Source: Megaleporinus macrocephalus (lineage: Eukaryota > Chordata > Actinopteri > Characiformes > Anostomidae). Taken from it: DNA of 64,000 nt. Position 1 is the stretch's first letter. The number at the start of each line of letters is the position of its first letter. This document shows positions 11,301 to 21,500 of the stretch, piece after piece. The stretch lies in the NCBI GenBank assembly GCA_021613375.1, contig CM038719.1, positions 4,925,289 through 4,989,288 on the forward strand. Reading direction: 5' to 3'. Position numbers and translations under genes: made by a program. The notes below the pieces were generated by a model that was not told the DNA's origin, made no database searches, and saw only the letters and a program-made list of their open reading frames with translations.

Positions 11301-12358
11301 TTCTCTGTATACTTTATTACTCTGTTCTTTAATAATCAGGACCCCAACAGGACCACCACAGAGCAGATACTGTTTAGGTGGTGGTTTAAACTCCTCAGTG
11401 TCACTGCTGGACTGAGAATCGTCCACCAACCAAAACTATCCAGACAGCAGTGTCCTGTGGACGGCGTCCTGTGTCCACTGATGAAGAACTAGAGGAACAC
11501 AAACTGTGCAGCGGCAGATGAGCTACTGTCTCTGACTTTACATCTACAAGGTGGACCAGCAAGTAGTAGGAGTGTCTAATAGAGTGGACAGTGAGTGGAC
11601 ACAGTGTTTAAACACTCCAGCAGCAAGGACTTGTTGTGTCCTGTTATGAGAAACTGTCTCCTGGAAGTCAGAGAGGTGTTTGTTGCACATTTCAGGCTAG
11701 AATTCTCACAAATGGTGAGGAATAGATCTTCTGTGGAGAAGATAAACGAACCTCTCTGGTTCCTCGCTCTCCGTTTTAAATGTCAAGAGGCTATTCGGAA
11801 ACCGTGAAGGTGTAAATAAAGTTGGCCCTCCAGGGGGGGCCCACGTAAACGGATCTCGGGTGGAGAGAATTGGTGTGGGATTGGATTTTGGAGCACTCAG
11901 GGGTGCATCTGCTGGGCTTCCGCAGCGAGAAGGAGAGCCATCAGTGCTCAGAGAGTGACCTGTAATGATGTTTTAGGCTCCAGCTACAGAGCTGAATGAC
12001 ATAACCGCCCAGAGTGAGAGAGAGAATATGAACGAGTGCAGCACGAGCAGGAAATGACCCTCAGTGATGCATGAGGGAGCCGCGGGCGTCCGGGATGCAC
12101 AGCCTGCCTCGCCTCGTCATTAGATATGAGGCAGTGTGAACGTTTCCTCCTGTGTGGGACTCATGCTCACCTTTGTCTCGTGATGAGGTTGATGTAGTGT
12201 CTCAGTGCGGTGTAGTACTTGGCCAGTTCTTCAGGGGGCGCGTCGTCTCCGGGGTTTTCTGGTTTGGGAGGATACGCGTCCACGAACGTGCCGAGATACA
12301 GGAGTACGCACAGCAGCAGGGCGCCGACCGCCATCCACGACTTCAACATCACAGTCAT
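3919..12358 (-). CDS. pyy: Peptide YY precursor (whole gene, three coding exons)
   Basis: The coding sequence joins 12358-12171, 7189-7109 and 3943-3919 on the minus strand and gives 97 residues. Residues 1-28 are a signal peptide with a Leu-rich core ending VDA. Residues 29-64 are the 36-residue hormone: YPPKPENP start, Pro at hormone positions 2, 3, 5, 8, 13 and 14, and the family C-terminus ITRQRY. G65-K66-R67 supplies the amide donor and the dibasic cleavage site. Residues 68-97 are the C-flanking peptide ending YEDSYAW. Pro3 and Pro14 distinguish PYY from teleost NPY, which normally has other residues there. All junctions are GT/AG, and exon lengths of 188 and 81 bp match the NPY family. 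In fish the secreted peptide acts on Y-type G-protein-coupled receptors as a gut-brain satiety signal. I favour pyya over the more diverged pyyb, but paralogue assignment needs a tree. Introns measure 4459, 4981 and 3165 bp. Confidence 0.95.
3970..4810. repeat. Local duplication, copy B (inside pyy intron 3)
   Basis: Partner of 1541-2852. It begins only about 27 bases upstream (sense strand) of the exon 4 acceptor. It carries a longer (TA)n run (about 4571-4639) than copy A, and the two copies differ by scattered substitutions and large indels, so the duplication is not recent. Confidence 0.85.
4811..5619. other. AT-rich part of pyy intron 3, no gene seen
   Basis: Low-complexity A/T-rich intronic sequence with no reading frame of interest and no recognisable transposon termini. 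Confidence 0.6.
5620..5915 (+). mobile_element. MITE-like element, family 2
   Basis: About 295 bases, recurring in reverse complement at 23150-23375 and 43068-43360. It is marked by 'cttttagaggtggacgtctg', 'gttccattcaccaccactgt' and 'gtatccctccaccatgaat'. Shorter pieces occur near 8630, 55452 and 56065. It has no coding capacity. I did not confirm terminal inverted repeats or a target-site duplication. Confidence 0.65.
5916..6769. other. Unique intron 3 sequence, no gene supported
   Basis: A GC-richer stretch (6060-6440) has two overlapping reading frames of 78 and 102 codons. Neither has a recognisable domain or splice context, and I treat both as chance. Nothing else is seen. Confidence 0.5.
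6770..7103. repeat. GA/GAAA purine tract next to pyy exon 3
   Basis: Imperfect (GA)n sequence ends in about 12 perfect AAAG units at 7050-7103. On the pyy sense strand this is a C/T-rich tract with (TTTC)n starting directly after the exon 3 donor site. Confidence 0.95.
7109..7189 (-). CDS. pyy: pyy exon 3
   Basis: Eighty-one bases between acceptor ctttctctcag (ending 7190) and donor AG|gtgagt (from 7108). The exon completes the split Arg codon, then encodes the C-terminal Tyr of the hormone, the Gly-Lys-Arg amidation and cleavage signal, and the first 22 residues of the C-flanking peptide (…[13 protein letters not shown]) plus two bases of the next Arg codon. Both exon ends have the same phase, so skipping it would leave the frame open. 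It is flanked on both sides by long microsatellite tracts. Confidence 0.95.
7191..8303. repeat. GAGA-rich low-complexity tract in pyy intron 2
   Basis: About 1.1 kb of (GA)n with GATACA and GACAGA variants, ending in a pure (GA)n run of about 66 bases (about 8238-8303). An imperfect longer unit recurs at roughly 130-190 bp (for example around 7860, 8020 and 8140). On the sense strand it reads as one enormous polypyrimidine tract running into the exon 3 acceptor. The SLSLSL-type reading frames here are artefacts; one of them merely overlaps exon 3. Confidence 0.96.
8304..8867. other. Intron 2 sequence with a family-2 MITE fragment
   Basis: Positions 8630-8720 repeat the 'cttttagaggtggacgtctg'-type core of MITE family 2. 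The remainder is unremarkable intronic DNA. Confidence 0.5.
8868..9270 (-). repeat. Composite dispersed repeat, intron 2 copy 1
   Basis: One terminal part of the transposon described at 10654-11196 is joined directly to the reverse complement of the repeat at 3105-3500. The same junction and flanks recur at 11132-11505, offset about 2264 bases, so one of the two arose by duplication of the other. Confidence 0.75.
9271..10282. other. Unique intron 2 sequence, possible regulatory DNA
   Basis: Positions 9300-9670 are non-repetitive and more GC-rich than their surroundings, and include 'ctcattgacaaagcaatttt' with Sox- and Cdx/Hox-like motifs. From 9830 to 10080 is another non-repeated segment. 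No exon is supported. Conservation could not be tested. Confidence 0.3.
10283..10361. repeat. (AAT)n / (ATT)n inverted microsatellite
   Basis: A run of AAT units passes through TTCTTCTT into ATT and then TAG units. The two halves are complementary, so the tract can fold into a long A/T hairpin. Confidence 0.9.
10362..10653. other. Intron 2 sequence, nothing recognised
   Basis: No gene or clear repeat is seen. Confidence 0.5.
10654..11196. mobile_element. Non-autonomous DNA transposon with 24-bp inverted ends
   Basis: The left end is GGGTCTGTCTCAAAACCTAG plus GTGAG-type continuation (10654-10677). The right end, read in reverse complement (11196-11173), is the same with one mismatch. Weaker similarity continues inward. 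The 543-bp interior has no transposase. The termini resemble PIF/Harbinger-type elements, but I could not find an unambiguous 3-bp target duplication, so the superfamily is uncertain. It lies in pyy intron 2. Confidence 0.75.
11132..11505 (-). repeat. Composite dispersed repeat, intron 2 copy 2
   Basis: Duplicate of 8868-9270. It covers the right end of the 10654-11196 transposon and the adjoining reverse-complement copy of the 3105-3500 repeat. Confidence 0.75.
11506..12170. other. Intron 2 sequence downstream of the exon 2 donor
   Basis: Mostly unique sequence. Positions 11870-12130 are GC-richer and non-repetitive, adjoining exon 2. No additional exon is seen. Confidence 0.4.
12171..12358 (-). 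CDS. pyy: pyy exon 2 (start codon, signal peptide, hormone)
   Basis: The exon is 188 bp. The acceptor (…gtgctgaacag) abuts the ATG at 12358-12356, and the donor is CAAAG|gtgagc with the intron starting at 12170. The exon encodes MTVMLKSW, the hydrophobic signal core, cleavage after VDA, and hormone residues 1-34. An upstream in-frame ATG beyond the acceptor (giving MLSMNES) is intronic and not used. The length matches the conserved exon 2 of NPY-family genes. Confidence 0.96.
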
Positions 12359-12393
12359 CTGTTCAGCACAACCAGATTCATTCATACTGAGCA

Positions 12394-13930
12394 TTAGTCA
12401 CAACCCCACAACCACTATGAATTATTCAGTATCTACTATGAATTATTTAAGACATACTGTTTAATACTCAGCAACCGGCTATGAATTATTTAGTATCTAG
12501 TGTAAACTGGTAAACTGGCACCCAGTATGTATTATTCAGTATGTAACAAATTATTTGGCAACCACTATGAATTATTCAGTATCTACTATGAATTGTTCAA
12601 CATATAATGTTTAATACTTTGTAACCTGCTATGTATTATTTATTTAGCATCTAGTGTAAACTGGTACCCAATATGTATTATTCGGTATGTAAAAAATTAT
12701 TTGGCAACCACTATGAATTATTCAGTATCTACAATGAATTATTTAATAAATAATGTTTAATACTCAGCAACCAGCTATGAATTATTTAGTATCTAGTGTA
12801 ATCTGGCACCCAGTATGTATTATTCAGTATGTAACAAATTATTTGGCAACCACTATGAATTATTCAGTATCTACAATGAATTGTTCAACATATAATGTTT
12901 AATACTTTGTAACCTGCTATGAATTATTTATTTAGCATCTAGTGTAAACTGGCACCCAGTATGTATTATTCCGTATGTAACAAATTATTTGGCAACCACT
13001 ATTAATTATTCAGTATCTACAATGAATATTTTAATATATAATGTTTAATACTTAGTAACCCGCTATGAATTATACGGTATCTAATGTAAACTGGCAACCA
13101 ATATGTATATAACATAAATTATTTGGAAACCACTGTGAATTATTCAGTATCTACAATGAATTTTTCAATATATAATGTTTAATACTTAGCAACCGGCTAT
13201 GAATTAATTAGTATCTAATGTAAACTGGCACCCAGTATGTATTATTCAGTATGTAACAAATTATTTAGCAACCACTATGAATTATTCAGTATCTACAATG
13301 AATTATTTAATAAATAATGTTTAATACTTAGTAACCTACTATAAATTATTAGGTGTCTAATGTAAATTGGTAACCATTATGTATTTTTCAATATGTAACA
13401 TACAATATTTAGTAACAACTATACATTTTTCAGTATCTACAGCGAATTATTCAGCATCTAATAAAAACTATTTGGTTTACTTATATAAATTATTTAGTAT
13501 GTAATGTAAATCTTTTTTTTCACCGCTATGAATTATTTAGTATCTACTGGAAACTGGTAACCAGTATGTATTATTCAGTACGTAACATAAATGGTTTAAT
13601 AGCCAGTATGAATTATTCAGTATCAAAAGTCAACTATTTGGCAACTAATATGAATTATTTGGTATGTTACATGAATTATTTTGTAACTGCTATGAATTAT
13701 GCAATATCTGATGATCAATATGTAGAATTCAGTGTGTAACATAAATTATTAAGTAACCACTATGAATTATTCAGCATTAAATGCTAATTATTTGCCAACA
13801 ATGATACAGTAATTATTATTAAATATTCAGAATGCAGTGTAAATTCTTTTGTGTAAATTCTTTTGTAAGCGCTATGAATTATTTAGTATCTACTGTGAAA
13901 TGTTCAGAAACTACTATGAAATTAATACTA
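12394..13930. repeat. 21-bp-family satellite in pyy intron 1
   Basis: Degenerate copies of a roughly 21-bp A/T-rich unit (ATGAATTATTCAGTATCTAC type). They are organised into a higher-order unit of about 145-150 bp that repeats six or more times (landmark 'gctatgaattatttagtatc' near 12478, 12775, 13060 and 13196). The right half is increasingly diverged. Same family as 17660-20130 and 25240-27095. Confidence 0.93.
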
Positions 13931-14654
13931 AGTCCTGTAGTTACGAGAGTGTGGAACTAGATATGGAGTTTAAAAGGTTAAACTTGTAAAATAATTGACA
14001 GAAAATTCATTTCAAGGTATTTTGGTCAGAAGTTTAGCCAATTTTGTTGCAACTGTTTTAATAAGAATCTTACAGAAATAAAAACGAATGTTCCCAAATG
14101 GTTCATGTTCAAGTTTAGAAAAGTAGAATCTTCACAGGAGCCACAGCGACCCAAAGAACACAGTTTGATTGTTTTACGAGGTCTAAAGCAGCACCAGTCC
14201 GGCTCAGGTAGAGAAACACGGCCAAGAATTTAGAAAAATACAGAATTATAAAAAATATCTAAGCAGGTATTAGATGAGAACTGTAAATAATAATGGGTTG
14301 TTTAGGAGAAGCTTGGAAAGGGTTAAATAAACACACTGACATATGGAAAAGCTCTACTTACTCTATTAATACTGTTTGAGTATTTAAATAATAAAGTATT
14401 TAAATACACAATAAATACACAATAAAACTGCTCCACAAAACATGCACATGTTTTTAAAAAATCACATGCTCTAATGTCCTTTTGCAGTGTTTCTTAGTGT
14501 TTTCTTGCTATAAGTCACCAGCAGTCTGTATAGGAAATCATATTATAATATTCAGGTCTTATAAAAAGTAGACGCGTGTAGGTTCACTGGTGGGTTCGAT
14601 AGTAAATAAAATCTCAATCTCAATCACACTGTTTACATCCTAAACACTAAAAAA
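13931..14654. other. Intron 1 sequence, no gene seen
   Basis: A/T-rich. Positions 14262-14330 are the reverse complement of 828-900. Nothing else was recognised. Confidence 0.5.
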
Positions 14655-14993
14655 CTCAGAAAATGTTGAAAAATTGGTGGTACTTTGAATATAAGTCAAG
14701 GTAACCAGACGTCTTTCCAAGTGATTTTGGGTCGTTTCTTTTTGTCAATTCTTTCTGAATTTTACACACAAATTAAAAGACAAAAATAACTTTCAAATGA
14801 TGCCAGAAAATTAACAACAACAAAAATTGAGATTTTGGTCGCATCTACAGCATCACGGCAGCAAAAAAGAAGAATACGTCCGACACATAAAAAAGAAAAT
14901 TGGTGCTAGTGCACAAAAAAACAAGCAAAGAAAATAAATAAACAAGAAATGTATATAATTTTAACCCAAACTGGGTTGCCAAATAGATGATAG
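14655..14993 (+). repeat. Intron 1 duplicated block, copy 1
   Basis: Matches 16275-16621 in direct orientation, from 'aagtcaaggtaaccagacgt' to 'taacccaaactgggttgcc', about 1.62 kb apart with moderate divergence. It is probably a transposon-derived segment. It has no coding capacity. Confidence 0.8.
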
Positions 14994-14997
14994 GCAT

Positions 14998-15232
14998 TCA
15001 TCGCTGTCCAAAGAAATGCCAAAATGGTAACTTTACAGGAGAGGACAAAAAACGTCTTTACATTCAATGTAAGTCAATGTAACCAGAATTTTGCCCAAGC
15101 TATTTTGGAGCATTTCTATTGGTCCATTCATCATGAAATTCTCACAGTTTATAAAGCGTAGCTGTCGAGTTCAAATGATATAGAAAAGTAAAAATCGACA
15201 AAATGGACATGTTTTTCTTTGGACAGCAACAA
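14998..15232 (-). mobile_element. MITE family 1, near full length
   Basis: Bounded by CGCTGTCCAAAGAAATGCC on the left and, at the right, the inverted counterpart (…catgtttttctttggacagc). The interior carries the core found in the other copies. This copy defines the element as about 235 bp with terminal inverted repeats and no coding sequence. Confidence 0.8.
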
Positions 15233-15239
15233 TATACCG

Positions 15240-15540
15240 ATGGTTCTTCAAAGGTTCTGCAGTAAAGATAACTATTCTATATAGAACCACAAACATTCAG
15301 GGAACCATTTCTTAACATGATTCCCCAGAATGATGGAGAATGTGTTGTATATGGTTCTATATAGGCTCTTCTAGAGGTATGAGCTTGACATTGTGACCCC
15401 TCTGGTGATATAGATCTCTTTAAAAGAAAGATTCTATGTAGAACCATGCATGAGAACCATTTCACCAATTCATTGCTCAATAAAAAAACATTGTCTTCAC
15501 TAAAGAACCTTAAAAGGAACATATTTTTAGGAGGAGCGTG
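15240..15540 (+). mobile_element. Palindromic transposon-like element, family 3
   Basis: Built around 'ggttctatatagaacc'-type palindromes and 'gagaatgtgttgtatatggt'. Related copies lie at 28680-28985 and 56105-56395, both directly beside the 41-bp minisatellite arrays. Confidence 0.65.
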
Positions 15541-15924
15541 ATGTAAAATTCAGCGCAGGTGGGTTTGCCCTGTAAGGCTGACCGTTGGAGCTGCTGTCCG
15601 TGGTGCTGAACGGACTAACGGACTCAGAGAACTGACCCTAACGCTTCCTAAGAGTTTCAGCCTCAACTTATATCTGTCACACTTGATCCAGCTCTGAGTG
15701 GACCTCAGAAGATCTGGAAGATCTGGATCCAGTGTGTTAGATGCGTTGCAGGAGGGATGCGGTTACTATTTATTTCCAATGTAATGGCAGTTTATATAAT
15801 AATGCAAAGAGCAAACAAACAAACAAAATATCGACATATAAACCCATTAATCAAACTAATAACTGAAAACCAATGAACTGTTTTTAATATATATATATAT
15901 GTTTTTTTATATATATATCTTTTT
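15541..15924. other. Intron 1 sequence, no gene seen
   Basis: Unique A/T-rich DNA. Nothing recognised. Confidence 0.5.
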
Positions 15925-16082
15925 TTTCAGTTTTTTACATTATTTGAACACGCCAATGGTTGTTTACATTGTGTAAATTTCATTATGAATGGACCAATAG
16001 AAGTGCTCCAAAATAGCTTGGAAAAAATTCTGGTTCCATTGACTTACATTGAAAGTAAGGTAAGTTTTTGGTCTCTCCTGTA
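15925..16082 (+). mobile_element. MITE family 1, partial
   Basis: Contains the family core ('gaccaatagaagtgctcc' … 'attctggttccattgactta') but lacks both clear ends. Confidence 0.65.
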
Positions 16083-16274
16083 AAAAAAAAAAAAGAGCTA
16101 CAAAAAGTCTCAATATTCAAGATTAAAAGAACCTCATGCTTTTGTAAGTTGTCACGGTTCTATATATAATAGAACTACGCTACAGAACCCCTTCAAGAAC
16201 CGCTGTTTAAGGGCGTGGCTCACAGTTTCACAGTTAAAGCCTGTGATCTTCATATCTCCAAAAACATTGAACTT

Positions 16275-16621
16275 CACAGGAGAAGGAAAAACTTGCTGGA
16301 CTTTGAATGTAAGTCAAGGTAACCAGACGTTTTTCCGAGTGATTTTGGGTCATTTCTTGTGGTCCCTTCTTTCTAAAATCTACACACAAAGTAAACGACA
16401 AAAATGGCTTTGAAAGGATGCCAGAAATTGAAAAATGAGATATGAGGTTTTGGTCGCATTCGCAGCATCCCCGCAGCAAACCGGGTCAAGTTTGTGAGCT
16501 GATCTTCACCAAATAATAAAAAGAAGAACACGCCCGACACATAACAAAGAAAAATAGTGCTAGAGAAGCAAAGAAAACATAGACAACAAATGTAAATCAT
16601 TTTAACCCAAACTGGGTTGCC
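16275..16621 (+). repeat. Intron 1 duplicated block, copy 2
   Basis: Partner of 14655-14993. It ends with the same 'taacccaaactgggttgcc', and the 'gggttgccaggtgtaggtaa' variant recurs once more at 16738. Confidence 0.8.
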
Positions 16622-16817
16622 AGATGTTGGTAAAAAGGGGATTTGGTGTGTAATAATAATAAAAGATGAAAGTAAAGTGTATAAAGTCCAGAGAGTTAAA
16701 TCACATAATAAAGATTAAAACTGCTAGTCTAGCATTTGGGTTGCCAGGTGTAGGTAAAACAGACTTTGACTGGGAATCAAAGAAGAGAGAGAACAAATGA
16801 AAGAATGGAAAACTTAC

Positions 16818-16901
16818 TTTCAGTCGCGTGAGGACAGAGATACGACCTGTAGCTTGAGGACTTTGGGAGTTTAGCTGTTCTTCGAATCGCAGATCGTCTG
16901 A
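16818..16901 (-). other. pyy: pyy exon 1 (5' UTR, non-coding)
   Basis: The donor AAA|gtaagt (intron from 16817) sits about 85 bases downstream of the place where a TATA-directed start would fall (near 16901). The sequence between has no ATG, as expected of the untranslated first exon of NPY-family genes. The transcription start is estimated from the TATA box, not measured. Confidence 0.7.
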
Positions 16902-16924
16902 TCTCAACCTGCAGCTCCACCTGC

Positions 16925-16931
16925 TTTTATA
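16925..16931 (-). promoter_or_regulatory. pyy: TATA box of pyy
   Basis: TATAAAA on the minus strand (context gTATAAAAGCAG), positioned correctly for exon 1. The (AG)51 tract begins only five bases upstream of it on the sense strand. Confidence 0.75.
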
Positions 16932-16933
16932 CG

Positions 16934-17507
<574 letters not shown>

Positions 17508-17545
17508 CAACACAACAACAACAACAACAACAACACACACACACA
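17508..17545. repeat. (AAC)n(AC)n microsatellite
   Basis: About eight AAC units followed by about seven AC units. Confidence 0.9.
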
Positions 17546-17659
17546 GGCTGCTGTGGAGTGTTACTGCCGCAGAGTGAACACACTCTTTATTCTGCTCTTA
17601 AACCCTTTAAACATATTATATTATAACATTATTCATTTATTAGTCTTTATTATTCAGTA

Positions 17660-20130
17660 GCCATTTTTATTATTTCAGCATTTAGTATGTAATGTTTAAT
17701 ATGGATTATGAATTAGTCACTAAGTACTATGAATCATTCAGTAACTAACATAAATAATCAGTATTTACTATGAATCGTTCAGTAACTAACATAAATAGTC
17801 AGTATTTATTATGAATCGTTCAGTAACTAACATAAATAATCAGTATTTATTATGAATCGTTCAGTAACTAACATAAATAATCAGTATTTACTATGAATCA
17901 TTTAGTAACTAACATAAACAATCAGTATTTATTATGAATCGTTCAGTAACTAACATAAATAATTAGTATTTACAATGAATCATTCAGTAACTAACATAAA
18001 TAATCAGTATTTACTATGAATCATTCAGTAACTAACATAAACAATCAGTATTTATTATGAATCGTTCAGTAACTAACATAAATAATCGGTATTTACTATG
18101 AATCATTTAGTAACTAACATAAACAATCAGTATTTATTATGAATCGTTCAGTAACTAACATAAATAATCAGTATTTACTATGAATCATTCAGTAACTAAC
18201 ATAAATAATCAGTATTTACTATGAATCATTTAGTAACTAACATGAACAATCTGTATTTATTATGAATCGTTCAGTAACTAACATAAATAATCAGTATTTA
18301 CTATGAATCATTCAGTAACTAACATAAACAATCAGTATTTACTATGAATCATTCAGTAACTAACATAAATAATCAGTATTTACTATGAATCATTCAGTAA
18401 CTAACATAAATAATCAGTATTTACTATGAATCATTCAGTAACTAACATAAATAATCAGTATTTACTATGAATCATTTAGTAACTAACATAAACAATCAGT
18501 ATTTATTATGAATCGTTCAGTAACTAACATAAATAATCAGTATTTACTATGAATCATTCAGTAACTAACATAAATAATCAGTATTTACTACTAGTCATTC
18601 AGAATCAACAGCAAATTATTCAGTATCTACTATGGATCACTGAGCATCTGCCCTTAATCAATCAGTACCTAGTAAAATGTATTTAGCATCTACTATGAAT
18701 CATTTTGTAACTGATATGAATTATTTAGTATACACTGTGAACTAATTATTCAGTATCTACTGTAAATGATTCAGTCACTAATAAAAATAATTTAGTAACT
18801 ACTCTGAATTAATTATTTAGTATTTGCTATAAATGATTCAGTAGCTAATATGAATCATTCATTAACTGCTGTGAATTAATTATTCAGTATTTGCTATAGA
18901 TGATTCAGTAGCTAATATTAATCATTCAGTAACTACTGTGAATTGATTTTTAGTATCTACTGTAAATAAATTATTCAGTATTTACTGTAAATGATTCAGT
19001 AGAGCACATGAATCATTCAGAAACTACTGTGAATTAATTATTTAATATCTACTGTAATTTAATTATTCAGTAAATACTACAAGTTATTCAGTATTCGCTA
19101 TAAATGATTCAGTAGTTAATACAAATCATTCAGTGACTACTGTAAATTAATTTTGAGTGTCTTCTGTAAATTAATTATTCAAAACTAATATAAATTATTC
19201 AGTATTTACTATAAATAATTCAGTAGCTAATATGAATAATTCAGTAACTACTGTGAATTAATTATTTAGTATTTACTATACATGATTCAGTAGCTAATAT
19301 GAATCATTCAATAACTACTGTGAATTATTCCGTTTTTACTATAAATGATTCAGTAGCTAATATGAATCATTCAGTTACTATTGTGAATGTATTATTTAAT
19401 TAATATCTATTGTAGATTATTTATCCAGTCACTACTGTGAATTATTCAGTATTTACTATAAATGATTCAGTAGTTAATACAAATCATTCAGTGACTACTG
19501 TGAATTAATTTTTAGTAACAACTGTGAATTAATTATTCAAAACTAGTATAAATTATTCAGTATTTACTATAAATAATTCAGTAGCTAATATGAATAATTC
19601 AGTAACTACTGTGAATTATTCAGTATTTACTATAAATGATTCAGTAGCTAATATGAATCATTCAGTAACTACTGTGAATTATTCAGTATTTACTATAAAT
19701 GATTCAGTAGCTAATATGAATCATTCAGTAACTACTGTGAATTATTCAGTGTTTACTATAAATGATTCAGTAGCTAATATGAATCATTCAGTAACTACTG
19801 TGAATTATTCAGTATTTACTATAAATGATTCAGTAGCTAATATGAATCATTCAGTAACTACTGTGAATTAATTATTCAGTATTTACTATAAATGATTCAG
19901 TAGCTAATATGAATCATTCAGTAACTACTGTGAATTAATTATCCAGTCACTACTATAAATTATTAATAAACCAATATGAATTATATAATATATAATATAA
20001 ATTATTCAGTACCTAGTATGAACACAAATCATTCAGTATCTGCTAGAATTGATTCAGTACTTTCTATAAATGATAGAGTACCTACAGAAAATGATTTATT
20101 GACTATTGTAACAATATTACATTATTTCAT
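17660..20130. repeat. 21-bp-family satellite upstream of pyy, three sub-arrays
   Basis: 17735-18590 is a fairly homogeneous 41-bp unit ('attcagtaactaacataaat' plus 'aatcagtatttactatga'). 18600-19590 is degenerate. 19590-19940 is a near-perfect 63-bp unit, that is three 21-bp units, which keeps one frame open for 93 codons. All derive from the same ATTCAGTATCTACTATGAAT-like ancestor as 12394-13930 and 25240-27095. Confidence 0.95.
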
Positions 20131-20749
20131 ATCTATGTTAATGTATTCTATATTAACTCTGAACTTTATACATTCTGTTGATTTTATGATCTCATTATGA
20201 ATCGCTGTGAGCTGCTGGTTCTTTAACCCTTACAGGTGAAATACAGAGTGAGGAGAATTCTGAGCAGTGCGTCTGTAGAAGTCTGAGTGTGTTTATTAAC
20301 TGGAGTGTCTTTACTGGGGAAAGATCTGCATGTCTGTTCAGTGCCAGTGTGAAACGGCCAGTCGGCTGGGTGGCACCAGCGCAGCTGAGTGAGAATTTCC
20401 ATTGCTGAGTGAACGCGGTGGCCGCTGCGTCACGTCCAGTGGAGTGGGCAGATAATGAATGGTGCTGCGGAGAGTGAGGCTGGCAGCTGGAGAGTGCGAG
20501 GGGAACGGGCAGTCTTGGTGTTTAAACACACCAAGTTGGTCCACTCGCACTCCACGCTTGCAAATGAGTCGCACGCCTACGTTCTTACAAAGCGGCGAGA
20601 AATTTACATTTCAAACACAGTGAGAGACCACCATCACTTTTAATTAACGTCCAGCCAAACAAGCACAAACACCTACACCTCCAAAGTTCAGTCTTAGCAG
20701 CTGCTCTAGCATTTTCTGCTTCCCACCATCCAAATATATAATCGCATCC
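20131..20749. other. Unique sequence, no gene supported
   Basis: Reading frames of 62-78 codons overlap on both strands without domain or splice evidence. Nothing else was recognised. Confidence 0.45.
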
Positions 20750-21500
20750 AGTGGTGTTGAGGTTCTGGGCTCTGGGGTGGTTAGTTAATTGTTTTAAGAG
20801 GAGCAGCAGCTTCTTTGTTTGACATGTCTGTATCTCCTTTCATCAAAGAGGAGCTTCTTGAACACCCATAGCATTAAGGTATCTTCTCACAGTGGAAGGT
20901 TGAACAGAAACACCTGTGGATGCAGAAGTGAAGCTTGATATTCTCCTCAATCTCAAAGCAAAGGCCTTTACCAGTGAACATACTGACCACCTATACTTAC
21001 TTCCATTCTTTTCAGGAGACCCTGGAGGTCTGGACTCTGGGGTTGTCGGTCCATTGTTTTAAGAGCAGCAGCAGCTTCTTTGTTTGATGTGTCTGTATCT
21101 CCTTTTATCAGAGAGGAGCTTCTTGAACACCCATAGCATTGAGGCATCTTCTCACAGTGGAGGAATGAACAGAAACACCTCCTCAATCTCAAAGCAAAGG
21201 CTTTTACCAGTGAACATACTAACCACACATACTTACTTCCATTCTTTTCAGGAGACCCTGGAGGTCTGGACTCTGGGGTGGTCAGTCCATTGCTCCAGCA
21301 GCTTCTTTGTTTGGTTTATCTATATCTCCTTTTCTCAGTGAGGAGCTTCTTGAACCACTACACATCATTTTTGGACCCATAAAGACGTCTTCTTACAGTG
21401 GAAGGCTGAACAGAAACATCTGTGGATGTTCTCAGAGGTGGAGCTTGATGTTCTCCTCTCTTTAGATAAACAGCTTTAAAGATGTTTATCTGATGGAGGA
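20750..21500 (-). repeat. Three tandem copies of a decayed transposon segment
   Basis: The landmark 'ggtctggactctggggtt' and its variants recur at about 20760, 21026 and 21263, giving units of about 265 and 237 bp. On the minus strand each unit has a broken peptide of the form VSVQPSTVRRxL, which resembles the helix-turn-helix part of Tc1/mariner-like transposases. Frames are interrupted. The identification is tentative. Confidence 0.55.

Noticed and set aside
12359..12394. Upstream ATGs extending the pyy exon 2 frame (MLSMNES start)
   Set aside because: They lie before the acceptor (…gaacag) that abuts the family-typical ATG. Exon 2 length of 188 bp fits the inner start.
19590..19871. 93-codon frame NYSVFTINDSVANMNHSV as a small repeat protein
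   Set aside because: Exact translation of the 63-bp satellite unit.
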